The notes under the pieces are model-generated. The model did no database searches, was not told the DNA's origin, and saw only the letters and a program-made list of their open reading frames with translations. Both the position numbers and the translations under genes were made by a program. Positions 43,614 to 52,673 of a stretch of 64,000 nucleotides of DNA are shown here, one piece after another (positions within the stretch are counted from its first letter, which is position 1; each line of letters begins with the position of its first letter). This stretch comes from JAEYZM01 sp943372195 (GTDB taxonomy: Bacteria; Bacteroidota; Bacteroidia; Sphingobacteriales; Sphingobacteriaceae), in the NCBI GenBank assembly GCA_943372195.1, contig CALRXS010000001.1, positions 124,001 through 188,000 of the forward strand, written 5' to 3'.

Positions 43614-44846
43614 ATGCAAAATACTTCTGCCTTAGATAATAAGTTTTCAAAATATGAACGCTTTGTTATCGTTATTCTTGCCTTAACTGTATTTACAGTA
43701 GTTCTAGACTTTATGGTTTTAGCTCCTTTAGGGGCACAACTACTAAGAATAATGAATATAAGTCCGGCGCAATTCGGACTCGTTGTCTCAGCCTATGCTT
43801 TTAGTGCTGGTGCATCTGGATTATTAGCTGCTGGCTTCGCAGATCGATATGATCGCAAAAAATTATTATTGTTTTTTTATTCAGGCTTTATCATCGGAAC
43901 TCTATTATGCGGATTAGCGAATACCTATAATCTATTACTATTTGCTAGAATATTCACAGGTATATTTGGAGGTGTAATTTCATCTATTTCATTCGCAATC
44001 ATTACTGATATTTTTATAGTTGAAAAAAGAGGTAGGGTAATGGGCTTTGTTCAAATGTCGTTTGGTGTAAGCCAAGTATTAGGTATACCCATTGGATTGT
44101 ATTTGGCTCATCAATTTGATTGGCACGCACCATTTATTGCAATTGTAATTTTATCTGTTATTATTTTCTTAGTTATACTCAAATGGCTTAAACCTGTTGA
44201 CGCTCATTTAAAAGTTCAATCTGACAAAAACGCTTTTGTTCATATGTACCACACCATCACTAACAAGCAGTATTTATTAGGCTTTACAGCTATGGCTCTT
44301 ATTTCAATAGGTGGATTCTTAATCATGCCATTATCGAGTGCTTACCTTGTTAATAATATAAAAATAACTGACGCGCAATTACCCATTTTATTTATGTTTA
44401 CTGGTGTGTTTTCACTGATAACAGGTCCGCTCGTCGGACGATGGTCTGATCAATATGGTAAATTAACACTCTTCCTTATTGGTAGTATATTAACTGTTGT
44501 TATGGTATTCATTTACACCAATATGCCAGTATGGCCTCTGTACTTAGTAACAATCATTAATATTTTGCTATTCATTGGTGTTTCATCAAGAATGATTTCA
44601 GGTTCTGCTTTAATTACTCAATTACCTGAGTTAAAAGATCGTGGTGCATTTATGGGTGTTAACTCTTCATTGCAACAAATATCAGGTGGTGTAGGCAGTG
44701 TTATCGCTGGAGTAATTGTTGTTCAAAATACGGATGGTACCTTAATTCATTTTGATTACGTTGGCTACTTAACTATACTGATGTTAAGTATTTGTATGTA
44801 CTTAATGTATAGAATAAATTTAATTCTGATAAAAAGAAAAAACTAA
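43614..44846 (+). CDS. MFS transporter
   Basis: 410 residues, 12 transmembrane segments, Major Facilitator Superfamily. It has the GFADRYDRKKLLLF loop motif between helices 2 and 3 and the matching GRWSDQYGKLTLFL loop in the second half. It resembles DHA1-type drug/sugar efflux proteins; the substrate is unknown. It overlaps nothing and follows the small HMA-like gene by 6 nt. Confidence 0.88.
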   Translation: MQNTSALDNKFSKYERFVIVILALTVFTVVLDFMVLAPLGAQLLRIMNISPAQFGLVVSAYAFSAGASGLLAAGFADRYDRKKLLLFFYSGFIIGTLLCGLANTYNLLLFARIFTGIFGGVISSISFAIITDIFIVEKRGRVMGFVQMSFGVSQVLGIPIGLYLAHQFDWHAPFIAIVILSVIIFLVILKWLKPVDAHLKVQSDKNAFVHMYHTITNKQYLLGFTAMALISIGGFLIMPLSSAYLVNNIKITDAQLPILFMFTGVFSLITGPLVGRWSDQYGKLTLFLIGSILTVVMVFIYTNMPVWPLYLVTIINILLFIGVSSRMISGSALITQLPELKDRGAFMGVNSSLQQISGGVGSVIAGVIVVQNTDGTLIHFDYVGYLTILMLSICMYLMYRINLILIKRKN

Positions 44847-44888
44847 TAGGGTATTTCATTTTTGGTTTGTCATACCAATAAACCAATA

Positions 44889-46079
44889 ATGAAAAAATAT
44901 TTACTAAGTCTATTACTTGTCATTAATTCTTTAAATCTATTTTCACAAAACGATAGTCTTAAATCATTCCCTTTCCAATTTACATTAATAAGTCCGGTCG
45001 CTACCTCTAAACACCATAGTCTCCAATACAATTACAATTTTTCAGTAAGCCTAATTTCTGGTAGATCTGGTGGTATTAAAGGCTTTGAAGTAGGAGGTAT
45101 TTCAAATTATACTAAGTACAATGTTTATGGGTTTCAAACATCCGGAATAGCTAATATTGTTCGAAAGAAAGTCAATGGTATTCAAATATCAGGTGGATTA
45201 AATTATGCTGATAAAACTACTGGTGCGCAAATAGCCGGATTAGTAAATCTTTCAAGAAATGAATTCAAGGGATTACAAATTGCTGGTTTAATAAGTACCG
45301 CGAATGATACAACTAATAAGCATTTATTAAATGAGTTTAATACACAAATATCCGGATTGTATTCTAAAGGAAAAGGCTTTGATCAATTTGTTCAGATATC
45401 AGGATTAGTTTCTATTTCTGAAAAAATAAAAGCAGTACAAATAGCTGGATTGGTTAATATATCTGAAGGTAATGAAGGAGTTCAAATTGCTGGTATTTAC
45501 AATCGTTCAAAAAATGTAAAGGGTATACAAATCGGATTCATAAATATTGCAGACTCAGTAGATGGTTTTATGTTAGGGGCTTATAATCGTTCAGGTAAAA
45601 ATGGTAAGTATGCTTTTGAATTCGGAAGTTCAGATAATTTAAATCTCAACGCACGTTATGTTTCAGGGGTGAATGAATTCTATAATTTTATATCATTCGG
45701 ATTGAAATTTAAAGAAGGAATTAATTGGGGATATGGTTTGGGTATTGGTTTGTATTCAATTCAGAAGCCTAATTATATTAGCTTTTCAGAGTTTTCTGTG
45801 CATCATATTATTGAAAACAAATTATGGGAAAATAGATATTCAAACTTTTTGTTTAGTTACGGTTATGGAGTTGAATTTAAGTCTAAAACAAACGGTAACT
45901 TTAGAATTATGCCTACAATTAACTTGTATAAAGCAAGAACCAAAGATGGTAGATTAAGACCTTTCCCAGAAAGTAATTACGCTTATTATAGTACCAAGTT
46001 AAGCAATACCTTAAATGATTATCATTTCTGGCTAGGGCTAAACCTATCATATAAGATTAAATGGGATTCGAAATACTGA
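44889..46079 (+). CDS. Surface repeat protein with GxQIxG repeats
   Basis: 396 residues with a signal peptide (LLSLLLVINSLNLFS). The middle (about residues 60-220) holds around nine short repeats such as GFQTSGIANI, GIQISGGLNY, AQIAGLVNLS, VQISGLVSIS and VQIAGLVNIS, similar to LA_2272-type surface repeats. The rest fits outer-membrane strands. The ATG at 44889 (MKKYLL) is chosen over an upstream GTG frame. It ends at 46079, abutting the minus-strand thioesterase. Confidence 0.75.
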   Translation: MKKYLLSLLLVINSLNLFSQNDSLKSFPFQFTLISPVATSKHHSLQYNYNFSVSLISGRSGGIKGFEVGGISNYTKYNVYGFQTSGIANIVRKKVNGIQISGGLNYADKTTGAQIAGLVNLSRNEFKGLQIAGLISTANDTTNKHLLNEFNTQISGLYSKGKGFDQFVQISGLVSISEKIKAVQIAGLVNISEGNEGVQIAGIYNRSKNVKGIQIGFINIADSVDGFMLGAYNRSGKNGKYAFEFGSSDNLNLNARYVSGVNEFYNFISFGLKFKEGINWGYGLGIGLYSIQKPNYISFSEFSVHHIIENKLWENRYSNFLFSYGYGVEFKSKTNGNFRIMPTINLYKARTKDGRLRPFPESNYAYYSTKLSNTLNDYHFWLGLNLSYKIKWDSKY

Positions 46080-46595
46080 TTATTCTTGAAAGAACAATGC
46101 CTTTAATTCTGTAGCATCATTAGGTTTCATTTTACCTGCTAAAATTAAACGTAATTGTCTGCGTCTTAATGCTGCGTCAAACATGGTTTTTTCTTCATCT
46201 GTTTCAGGATTTACAACTGGTACAGGAATTGGTCTACCAGTTTGATCTACTGCTACAAAAGTATAATAAGCTTCATTGCTTTTTGTTTTTGTGCCAGATG
46301 GTATGTTTTCAGCCCAAACATCTAATCTTATTTCCATAGATGAATTGAATGAACGAGTAATTTTAGCTTGAATAGTAACTACATCACCTAATTTAATAGA
46401 TTCTTTAAATGAAACATTATCAACAGAAGCGGTTACAACTATACGATTACAATGCTTTTGAGCTGCAATAGCTGCTGCAATGTCCATTAAATGTAGTAGT
46501 CTTCCACCCATTAAATTATTTAAAGTATTGGTATCATTTGGTAATACCAATTCATTCATAATGGTTAGTGATTCTGAAGGTGTTTTTGATTTCAT
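46080..46595 (-). CDS. Acyl-CoA thioesterase, hotdog family
   Basis: 171 residues. Hotdog fold with NLMGGRLLHLMDIAAAIAAQ (helix after the GG motif), the active-site region TASVDNVSFKESIKLGD, and LDVWAENIPSGTKTKSNEAYYTFVAVD. YciA/BACH-like: hydrolyses acyl-CoA. A TATATTTG -7 box lies 4 nt upstream of the ATG, implying a leaderless transcript. Confidence 0.9.
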   Translation of the reverse strand: MKSKTPSESLTIMNELVLPNDTNTLNNLMGGRLLHLMDIAAAIAAQKHCNRIVVTASVDNVSFKESIKLGDVVTIQAKITRSFNSSMEIRLDVWAENIPSGTKTKSNEAYYTFVAVDQTGRPIPVPVVNPETDEEKTMFDAALRRRQLRLILAGKMKPNDATELKALFFQE

Positions 46596-46599
46596 TCTG

Positions 46600-46607
46600 C
46601 AAATATA
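46600..46607 (-). promoter_or_regulatory. -7 box of the thioesterase gene
   Basis: Minus-strand TATATTTG, ending 4 nt before the ATG. No -33 match is evident. Confidence 0.5.
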
Positions 46608-46644
46608 AACAATAAGATTATTTCTTATATTAAGGCATTAAATT

Positions 46645-48936
46645 ATGAAGAGCAAATTATTAGTACTTCTTACATTTTTAATTATACATAACCTAGCTGT
46701 AAATGCACAGAAAGTCGGATTAGTATTGAGTGGTGGTGGAGCTAAAGGATTAGCACATGTTGGTGTTTTAATGGCTTTAGAAGAACATAATATACCTGTT
46801 GACTATGTGGTTGGTACTTCTATGGGTGGATTGGTAGGGGGCTTGTATGCAGCCGGATATTCACCATCTGAATTAGAATATATTGCAAAAAGCAAAAACT
46901 TTCAATCTTGGGTTAATGGTACCTATAAGACGAATTATTCTTATTTCTATCAAAGAAAAAACAATAGTCCGGCAGTGGTGAATTTCGGACTTGGTATCGA
47001 TTCAGGTTTTCAAGCTAGATTAAGGTCTAATTTAATTAATGATGTTCCTTTAAACTTTGCTTTACTTGATTTATCAGCACAAGCAACTTATAATTCTGAT
47101 GGTAATTTCGACAGTTTAATGATACCCTTTAGATGTATGATTGCCGATGTTTTCTCTCAAGAACAAATAGCATGCAAATCAGGTAATTTAAGTGATGCTT
47201 TAAGAGCAACTATGACAGTGCCTTATGTTTATAGACCCATAAAAATTAATGAACGTTATGTTTTTGACGGAGGTATCTATAATAACTTCCCCGTAGATGT
47301 TATGAATAGAGATTTTAGTCCAGATATTATCATCGGTGTCAACGTTTCCTCTAAAACTTTTAATAAATATCCTTTCCAGTCTGATGAAGATGTTCTTGGT
47401 AAACTATTTAATTACCTCTTACTATCAAAATCTGATAGTACATTACTTAGTTCAAAAGATATCTATATACAACCTAATATTAATGATTTTTCTGCTACAG
47501 AATTTAGAGCTGTAAATGAATTAATACAAGCTGGTTACGAAGCAACAATTGCTAAAATGCCAGAAATAAAAGCAAAGATTGCAGCTAGAAAAACCAATAA
47601 AGAAAAAGAGTTTGAACGTACTAAATTTATAGATAAAAAACCTACTGTTAAATTTAGTGCCTTAAGATTTCATGGTATTAATAATCGTCAGAAAGTATAT
47701 CTAAGAAATGTTATGAAACAAAAGTATAATAGCATTTCATTAGTTGAAGCTAAGGAAGGATATTATAAACTTGTTTCTGATCCGAATTTTAGAACCATTT
47801 ACCCAAGAATGGTTAGGTCTTCTAAAGATATTTATGATTTTGAATTACATGTTCAATCTGAAAGAAATTTACGTGCTGAAATAGGAGGGAATATAGGTTC
47901 GAGACCTATTAATACATTATACTTCGGATTGGATTATAATTACCTAAATTCTTATTCATTGAATTTATCTTCTGACTTTTATTTAGGAAGATTTTATGAA
48001 TCTGCCTCATTGAATATTAGGTTAGATTACCCATATAAGACTCCATTTTATATCGGATTGAATTTTATTTATAATCATTGGGATTATTTTAAGGGATCTG
48101 ATTTATTTATTCAAGACCCAATCTTAACATTTGTCGATCAATCTGATAGAATTTTACAAACTGTTATTGGATTACCGGCCAAAAAAAATGGTAAGTTCAT
48201 ATTTAAGTTTGCTGGACTTAATACAAGAGACTTTTTTAGTCAAACAAATAATTTTATTGATGGTGATACATTAGATAACAGTATTTTCAATGCATTAAAA
48301 TATTCATTAGAGTTTGAAAGAAATACATTAGATCAAAAACAATTTTCTTACGAAGGAATTAAAACAAGAATAAGTTTGCAATATGTAAATGGCATAGAAA
48401 GATATTTACCAGGTACTGAATCAAATTTACCTTTTGATAGAAATGAACATCAATGGTTTAAATTTTCATTTGAACATTTGAAATATATTAAATCAAATAG
48501 AAGATATAGATTTGGTTATATAGTTGATATTGTAGCATCTAATCAACCTTTATTTAGTTCATATAGATCGACCATATTGAATGCATCTGCGTTTAATTCA
48601 ATGTTTGATTCTAGAACTTTTTTATTCGAAAATTATCGCGCATTATCTTTTGCTAGTATAGGTATCAGAAATGTATATATATTAAACAAAGGCTTTCACT
48701 TAAGACTAGAATTATATGCATTTCAACCATACCAAAAGATTATTAATTCTAATCAAAAAGTTAATTTAGGTAAAGAATTTATTAATCGATACTTCGCTGG
48801 TTCTGCTTCTGTTGTTTATAGAAGTCCGATCGGTCCAATCAGCATCAACACTTCTTACTACGATTTCGATAAGAACAATTTATACTTCTTATTTAATATG
48901 GGGTATTTGTTGTTTCAACGCAAACCACTAGAGTAA
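46645..48936 (+). CDS. Patatin-like phospholipase fused to an Omp85-type barrel
   Basis: 763 residues. Signal peptide (about 1-21). Patatin domain with the oxyanion loop LVLSGGGAKGLAHVGVL, nucleophile motif GTSMGGLVGG and catalytic Asp in FDGGIYNNFPVDVM (dyad Ser/Asp). About residue 330 onward is a POTRA-like segment (RFHGINNRQKVYLRN), then a beta-barrel with many Tyr/Phe strands (GLDYNYLNSYSLNL, TPFYIGLNFIYN), ending FNMGYLLFQRKPLE. This RssA/PlpD-like architecture is known in Bacteroidota and secretes or anchors a phospholipase at the outer membrane. Confidence 0.88.
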   Translation: MKSKLLVLLTFLIIHNLAVNAQKVGLVLSGGGAKGLAHVGVLMALEEHNIPVDYVVGTSMGGLVGGLYAAGYSPSELEYIAKSKNFQSWVNGTYKTNYSYFYQRKNNSPAVVNFGLGIDSGFQARLRSNLINDVPLNFALLDLSAQATYNSDGNFDSLMIPFRCMIADVFSQEQIACKSGNLSDALRATMTVPYVYRPIKINERYVFDGGIYNNFPVDVMNRDFSPDIIIGVNVSSKTFNKYPFQSDEDVLGKLFNYLLLSKSDSTLLSSKDIYIQPNINDFSATEFRAVNELIQAGYEATIAKMPEIKAKIAARKTNKEKEFERTKFIDKKPTVKFSALRFHGINNRQKVYLRNVMKQKYNSISLVEAKEGYYKLVSDPNFRTIYPRMVRSSKDIYDFELHVQSERNLRAEIGGNIGSRPINTLYFGLDYNYLNSYSLNLSSDFYLGRFYESASLNIRLDYPYKTPFYIGLNFIYNHWDYFKGSDLFIQDPILTFVDQSDRILQTVIGLPAKKNGKFIFKFAGLNTRDFFSQTNNFIDGDTLDNSIFNALKYSLEFERNTLDQKQFSYEGIKTRISLQYVNGIERYLPGTESNLPFDRNEHQWFKFSFEHLKYIKSNRRYRFGYIVDIVASNQPLFSSYRSTILNASAFNSMFDSRTFLFENYRALSFASIGIRNVYILNKGFHLRLELYAFQPYQKIINSNQKVNLGKEFINRYFAGSASVVYRSPIGPISINTSYYDFDKNNLYFLFNMGYLLFQRKPLE

Positions 48937-48942
48937 AATTCG

Positions 48943-49072
48943 TATTCCGTATTCCGTATTCAGTATTCCGATACTAGACCTTTGCAATTCGTCACGTTTA
49001 TTTAAAATAAAACGTGTCGAACCTAAAATTTAGCACATCGGAATACGGAATACTGAATACGGAATACAAATA
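48943..49072. repeat. Long hairpin built of GTATTCCG words
   Basis: Left arm of four GTATTCC/GTATTCAG words (48943-48975) and right arm of their complements (49041-49072) pair over about 31 nt. The centre carries a second hairpin, CACGTTTATTT...AAATAAAACGTG. It lies between convergent genes and could act as a bidirectional terminator. Confidence 0.8.
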
Positions 49073-49081
49073 AAAATTTGA

Positions 49082-49372
49082 CTAGTTTTCAGTAACGAGT
49101 AACGAAGTTGCTTCAGCTTTTGACTCAAAATTCGCTTTCGTTTTCGTCCAGATTTCTCTGAATCTACTGGAGTTTCTATAATGATTTAATGCTTCTTCTG
49201 ACTCCCAATGACTATATGTATAATAGATATTGTCTTGTTGAATATCTTTTAATAGTTGCATTTGAATACAACCGGGGTAAGTTCGTATATAATTTTTAGA
49301 TTCATCGAATACTCGTAAGAATTCATTTACCTTTTCTGGTATAAATGTCATTTTAACTATTCTTGTAATCAT
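49082..49372 (-). CDS. Antibiotic biosynthesis monooxygenase-like (ABM) protein
   Basis: 96 residues, dimeric alpha+beta barrel type. It has VKMTFIPEKVNEFLRVFDE, PGCIQMQLLKD and a YYTYSHWESEEALNHYR motif as in ABM/YgiN quinol monooxygenases. Start overlaps the upstream SAM-hydrolase gene's stop by 4 nt (ATGA), so they are coupled. Substrate unknown. Confidence 0.85.
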   Translation of the reverse strand: MITRIVKMTFIPEKVNEFLRVFDESKNYIRTYPGCIQMQLLKDIQQDNIYYTYSHWESEEALNHYRNSSRFREIWTKTKANFESKAEATSLLVTEN

Positions 49373-50148
49373 TTGAAATTTATAATTATTGCTTCACCTA
49401 AATTCATACCTAGTAGGGAACTCGCTTCTCCTTTATTGATGGCAACTTCTAAGTAGCCTGTAATACCAAATAAACAAAGCTTTTCACCTTCAGGTACGTC
49501 ACTATATTGTAAACTTATTTTTTCAATAGTTTCACTACGTTTAAATAAAATAGTGAACTTTCTACCTTTAGCTATATCTTCAAATTGTTGACGAGTAATA
49601 TTGGTAATTGCATTTTTAAATGAGTCAACATATATGATACTTCCTCTTATTTGATCATTACTTATAACAGGCTGTATGATAGTTCTTATATTAAGATTAG
49701 AAATTTTTCTTCCTAAGAATTCCATATTGCCACCTTTTGCAAGATGTACAGCAGATTTAACTAAAATATCTTTTATAGGAAAGTGTATATAATCATCTAA
49801 TATTCTCAAATTTATTTTGACAATTTTTTCAATTTTTTGAGGATCTAAAAACAAAGAAAAAATTCCATTATCAGGTCCGATGAAATAATGACCCTCTGCC
49901 TTTACTGCAACAAATTTAGGCTCTGATTGATAAGAATTATCTACACTGACCAGGTGAACAGTACCTTCTGGGAAATAATGAAATGCATTACCTAAAATAA
50001 ATGCTGCCTGTGTGATGTGAAAAGATGGTATTTGATGAGTAACATCTACAATTCTCGCATCAGGTAAACTACTTAATATGAATCCTTTGACAGCAGCAAG
50101 ATAGAAATCTTTTTGTCCGAGGTCAGTAGTTAACGTGATTATTGGCAT
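49369..50148 (-). CDS. SAM hydroxide adenosyltransferase family
   Basis: 259 residues of the chlorinase/fluorinase/hydrolase fold that uses S-adenosylmethionine. It starts MPIITLTTDLGQKDFYLAAV and has the VDVTHQIPSFHITQAAFILG, SVDNSYQSEPKFVAV and FIGPDNGIFSLFL regions. Most members hydrolyse SAM to adenosine and methionine. No halogenase-specific insertion is evident. Confidence 0.9.
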   Translation of the reverse strand: MPIITLTTDLGQKDFYLAAVKGFILSSLPDARIVDVTHQIPSFHITQAAFILGNAFHYFPEGTVHLVSVDNSYQSEPKFVAVKAEGHYFIGPDNGIFSLFLDPQKIEKIVKINLRILDDYIHFPIKDILVKSAVHLAKGGNMEFLGRKISNLNIRTIIQPVISNDQIRGSIIYVDSFKNAITNITRQQFEDIAKGRKFTILFKRSETIEKISLQYSDVPEGEKLCLFGITGYLEVAINKGEASSLLGMNLGEAIIINFK

Positions 50149-50231
50149 ATGTTAGTAAATGCTTAATAGTATTTCTCCAAAAATAATTATTTTAGCATGA
50201 AAGGTTCTGTTTTTTATAAACTATTTTCCAC

Positions 50232-51194
50232 TTGAACGAATTAACACTATCGCTAGACAATATCAACCCGGGAGAGTTCTGGGGGCTAGACAATGAACAA
50301 CTAAATGTTTTAAAAAAAGCATTTCCAAAATTACGATTAGTTGCTAGAGGCAATGAGCTTAAAGCAATTGGTGATGAAGAGATGCTCGATTTACTTCAAA
50401 AGAAAATGGCAAAAGCTATTGATCATTTTGAAAAATATCATCAACTAAAAGAAGATGATCTTAAATCTATATTGGGTAGTGTGACTGCTGATAACGAACC
50501 CAAACATGTACATGTTTCATCTACTGGTAATGATTCGGAGCCATTAGTATTCGGACCTAACGGTATAGTTGTAAAAGCACGTACTCAAAATCAAAAACGT
50601 ATGGTTATTTCTTCTACGAAGAATGATATCATATTTGCTATAGGTCCGGCTGGTACCGGTAAAACCTATACAGCTGTTGCACTTGCTGTAAAAGCTTTGA
50701 AAAATAAAGAAGTAAAGAGAATTATTTTAACTAGACCTGCAGTTGAAGCGGGTGAAAATTTAGGATTCTTACCTGGTGATTTAAAAGAAAAAATCGATCC
50801 ATATTTACGCCCATTATATGATGCATTAGACGATATGATTCCTCCTGATAAATTAAAAGTTTATCTAGAAAATAGAACCATCGAAATTGCACCATTAGCA
50901 TTTATGCGAGGTAGAACATTAGATAATGCTTTCGTTATTTTAGATGAAGCTCAAAACGCTACCGACATGCAGTTGAAAATGTTCTTGACGAGAATGGGTC
51001 CGACTGCTAAATTTATCTTAACAGGTGACGTTACTCAAATCGATTTACCTAAAAAACAAATGTCGGGTTTATATACAGCTTTAAATATTTTAAAAGACAT
51101 TCAAGGCATCGATATTATTTACTTAACTGGAGAGGACGTGGTAAGACATAAACTTGTTAAGAGAATTTTAGAAGCTTACGGAGACATACAGTGA
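50232..51194 (+). CDS. phoH: PhoH-like ATPase/RNase
   Basis: 320 residues. The RecA-like P-loop domain shows AIGPAGTGKTYTAVALAV (Walker A), ILTRPAVEAGENLGFLPGD and VILDEAQNATDMQLKMFLTR (Walker B), with TGDVTQIDLP. The start is TTG at 50232, giving the NELTLSLDNINPGEFWG N-terminus expected for Bacteroidota PhoH; no in-frame ATG fits. Confidence 0.93.
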   Translation: MNELTLSLDNINPGEFWGLDNEQLNVLKKAFPKLRLVARGNELKAIGDEEMLDLLQKKMAKAIDHFEKYHQLKEDDLKSILGSVTADNEPKHVHVSSTGNDSEPLVFGPNGIVVKARTQNQKRMVISSTKNDIIFAIGPAGTGKTYTAVALAVKALKNKEVKRIILTRPAVEAGENLGFLPGDLKEKIDPYLRPLYDALDDMIPPDKLKVYLENRTIEIAPLAFMRGRTLDNAFVILDEAQNATDMQLKMFLTRMGPTAKFILTGDVTQIDLPKKQMSGLYTALNILKDIQGIDIIYLTGEDVVRHKLVKRILEAYGDIQ

Positions 51195-51203
51195 TAGTAC
51201 TAA

Positions 51204-51259
51204 AGTAGCTAGTAGCTAGTAGCTAGACGTATCTAGTTACTAGCTACTAGCTACTCTCG
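51204..51259. repeat. GTAGCTA repeat and hairpin after phoH
   Basis: Three GTAGCTA words, a short loop around GACGTATCTAGTTA, and their complements CTAGCTAC, forming a hairpin of about 20 nt. It is the same word as after lysA. Confidence 0.75.
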
Positions 51260-51267
51260 TACTACTA

Positions 51268-51298
51268 TTTGCAACTTGGTAGTAAGTAAGTATATTTG
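51268..51298 (+). promoter_or_regulatory. Promoter of purC
   Basis: TTTG (51268-51271), exactly 19 nt, TATATTTG (51291-51298). It ends 3 nt before the ATG, so the start of transcription would coincide with the start codon (leaderless). Confidence 0.75.
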
Positions 51299-51301
51299 TG
51301 C

Positions 51302-52243
51302 ATGCCAAATCCTACATTCAATTTCCCTAATCAGATAGGCTTTTATAGCGGTAAAGTTCGCGATGTTTATAACATTGATGATAAGTACTTAGTAATGCAT
51401 GCATCTGATAGAATTTCAGCTTTTGATGTTGTATTACCTAGACCTATACCATATAAAGGTCAAGTTCTAAATCAGATAGCTGCACATTTTTTATCTGCTA
51501 CTAAAGATATTGTACCTAATTGGGTTATCTCGGTTCCCGATCCTTGTGTGACGATCGGATTAAGATGTGAAACATACCCGGTTGAGATGGTGGTGAGAGG
51601 TTATTTAGCCGGACATGCATGGAGAGAGTATAAATCAGGCAAGAGAAGTGTATGTGGTGTTTCATTGCCAGAGGGATTAAATGAAAACGATAAACTACCT
51701 AGTCCGATTATTACACCTACTACCAAAGCACACGAAGGACATGATGAGGATATTAGTAGAGAAGATATTATTACGAAAGGATTAGTATCTGAATTTGAAT
51801 ACATCCAATTAGAGAATTACACATTGGCTTTGTATGCACGCGGACAAGAGATGGCAGCAGATAAAGGATTGATATTAGTTGATACAAAATATGAATTCGG
51901 TAAAATTGGTTCAACTATTTATTTAATAGATGAAATTCATACTCCAGATTCTTCAAGATATTTTTATGCTGATGGTTATGAAGAGCGTCAGAAATTAAAG
52001 CAAGAGCAAAAGCAATTATCAAAAGAGTTTGTTCGTAAATGGCTTATTGAAAATGATTTTCAAGGTAAAGAAGGTCAAACAGTACCAATTATGACAGATG
52101 AAAAGTTAATAGAAATCTCTGAACGTTATATTGAACTATACGAAAGTATCACAGGGAAAAAATTTGAAAAAGTAAGTTTAGAAAATGTAAACCAACGAAT
52201 TGAACGAAATGTAATCAATTCATTAAAAGAATTAATAAATTAA
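51302..52243 (+). CDS. purC: Phosphoribosylaminoimidazole-succinocarboxamide synthase
   Basis: SAICAR synthase of purine synthesis. 313 residues. It has YSGKVRDVYNIDDKYLVM, HASDRISAFDVVLP, VRGYLAGHAWREY, KAHEGHDEDIS and VDTKYEFGKIG motifs, then the SRYFYADGYEER helix. It is the longer eukaryote/Bacteroidota-type form. The ATG at 51302 lies 3 nt after the -7 box; an in-frame TTG at 51296 would be inside the box. Confidence 0.95.
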   Translation: MPNPTFNFPNQIGFYSGKVRDVYNIDDKYLVMHASDRISAFDVVLPRPIPYKGQVLNQIAAHFLSATKDIVPNWVISVPDPCVTIGLRCETYPVEMVVRGYLAGHAWREYKSGKRSVCGVSLPEGLNENDKLPSPIITPTTKAHEGHDEDISREDIITKGLVSEFEYIQLENYTLALYARGQEMAADKGLILVDTKYEFGKIGSTIYLIDEIHTPDSSRYFYADGYEERQKLKQEQKQLSKEFVRKWLIENDFQGKEGQTVPIMTDEKLIEISERYIELYESITGKKFEKVSLENVNQRIERNVINSLKELIN

Positions 52244-52272
52244 CACTATTTTAGTGTAAAAATACCCCTAAT

Positions 52273-52668
52273 ATGAGATTTGAACTTGACAAACACGAGA
52301 AATACGCATTAATAAAACCTTTAGACATTACTGATCTTAATTCAGAATCAGCACCAAAGCTAAAGTCTGAGATTTTATTAATTCATACAGAAGAAATCTA
52401 CAACATTGTTTTAGATTTAAGTAATGTACGCTCTGCTGATGAATCAGGAGTGAGTGCATTATTATCTGCCAATAGACTTTGTAGAAATTATGAAGGTACT
52501 TTTGTATTAGCTAGCGTACACTCAGAAATTCAAGAATTACTTGCTCTATCTACTACTGAAAATTATATCAATATAGTACCTACAGTTACTGAGGCTATAG
52601 ATTTAATTTTTATGGAAGAAATAGAAAGAGATTTAAATAGAGAGCTAAACGAGGGCGACGATAATTAA
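52273..52668 (+). CDS. STAS-domain protein (anti-sigma factor antagonist-like)
   Basis: 131 residues. STAS fold with LDLSNVRSADESGVSALLSA; the Ser of DESGV corresponds to the phosphorylatable residue of SpoIIAA-type proteins. An acidic tail follows. It starts 29 nt after purC and precedes rnz by 5 nt. No kinase or sigma factor is next to it. Its partner is unknown. Confidence 0.85.
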   Translation: MRFELDKHEKYALIKPLDITDLNSESAPKLKSEILLIHTEEIYNIVLDLSNVRSADESGVSALLSANRLCRNYEGTFVLASVHSEIQELLALSTTENYINIVPTVTEAIDLIFMEEIERDLNRELNEGDDN

Positions 52669-52673
52669 TTAAA

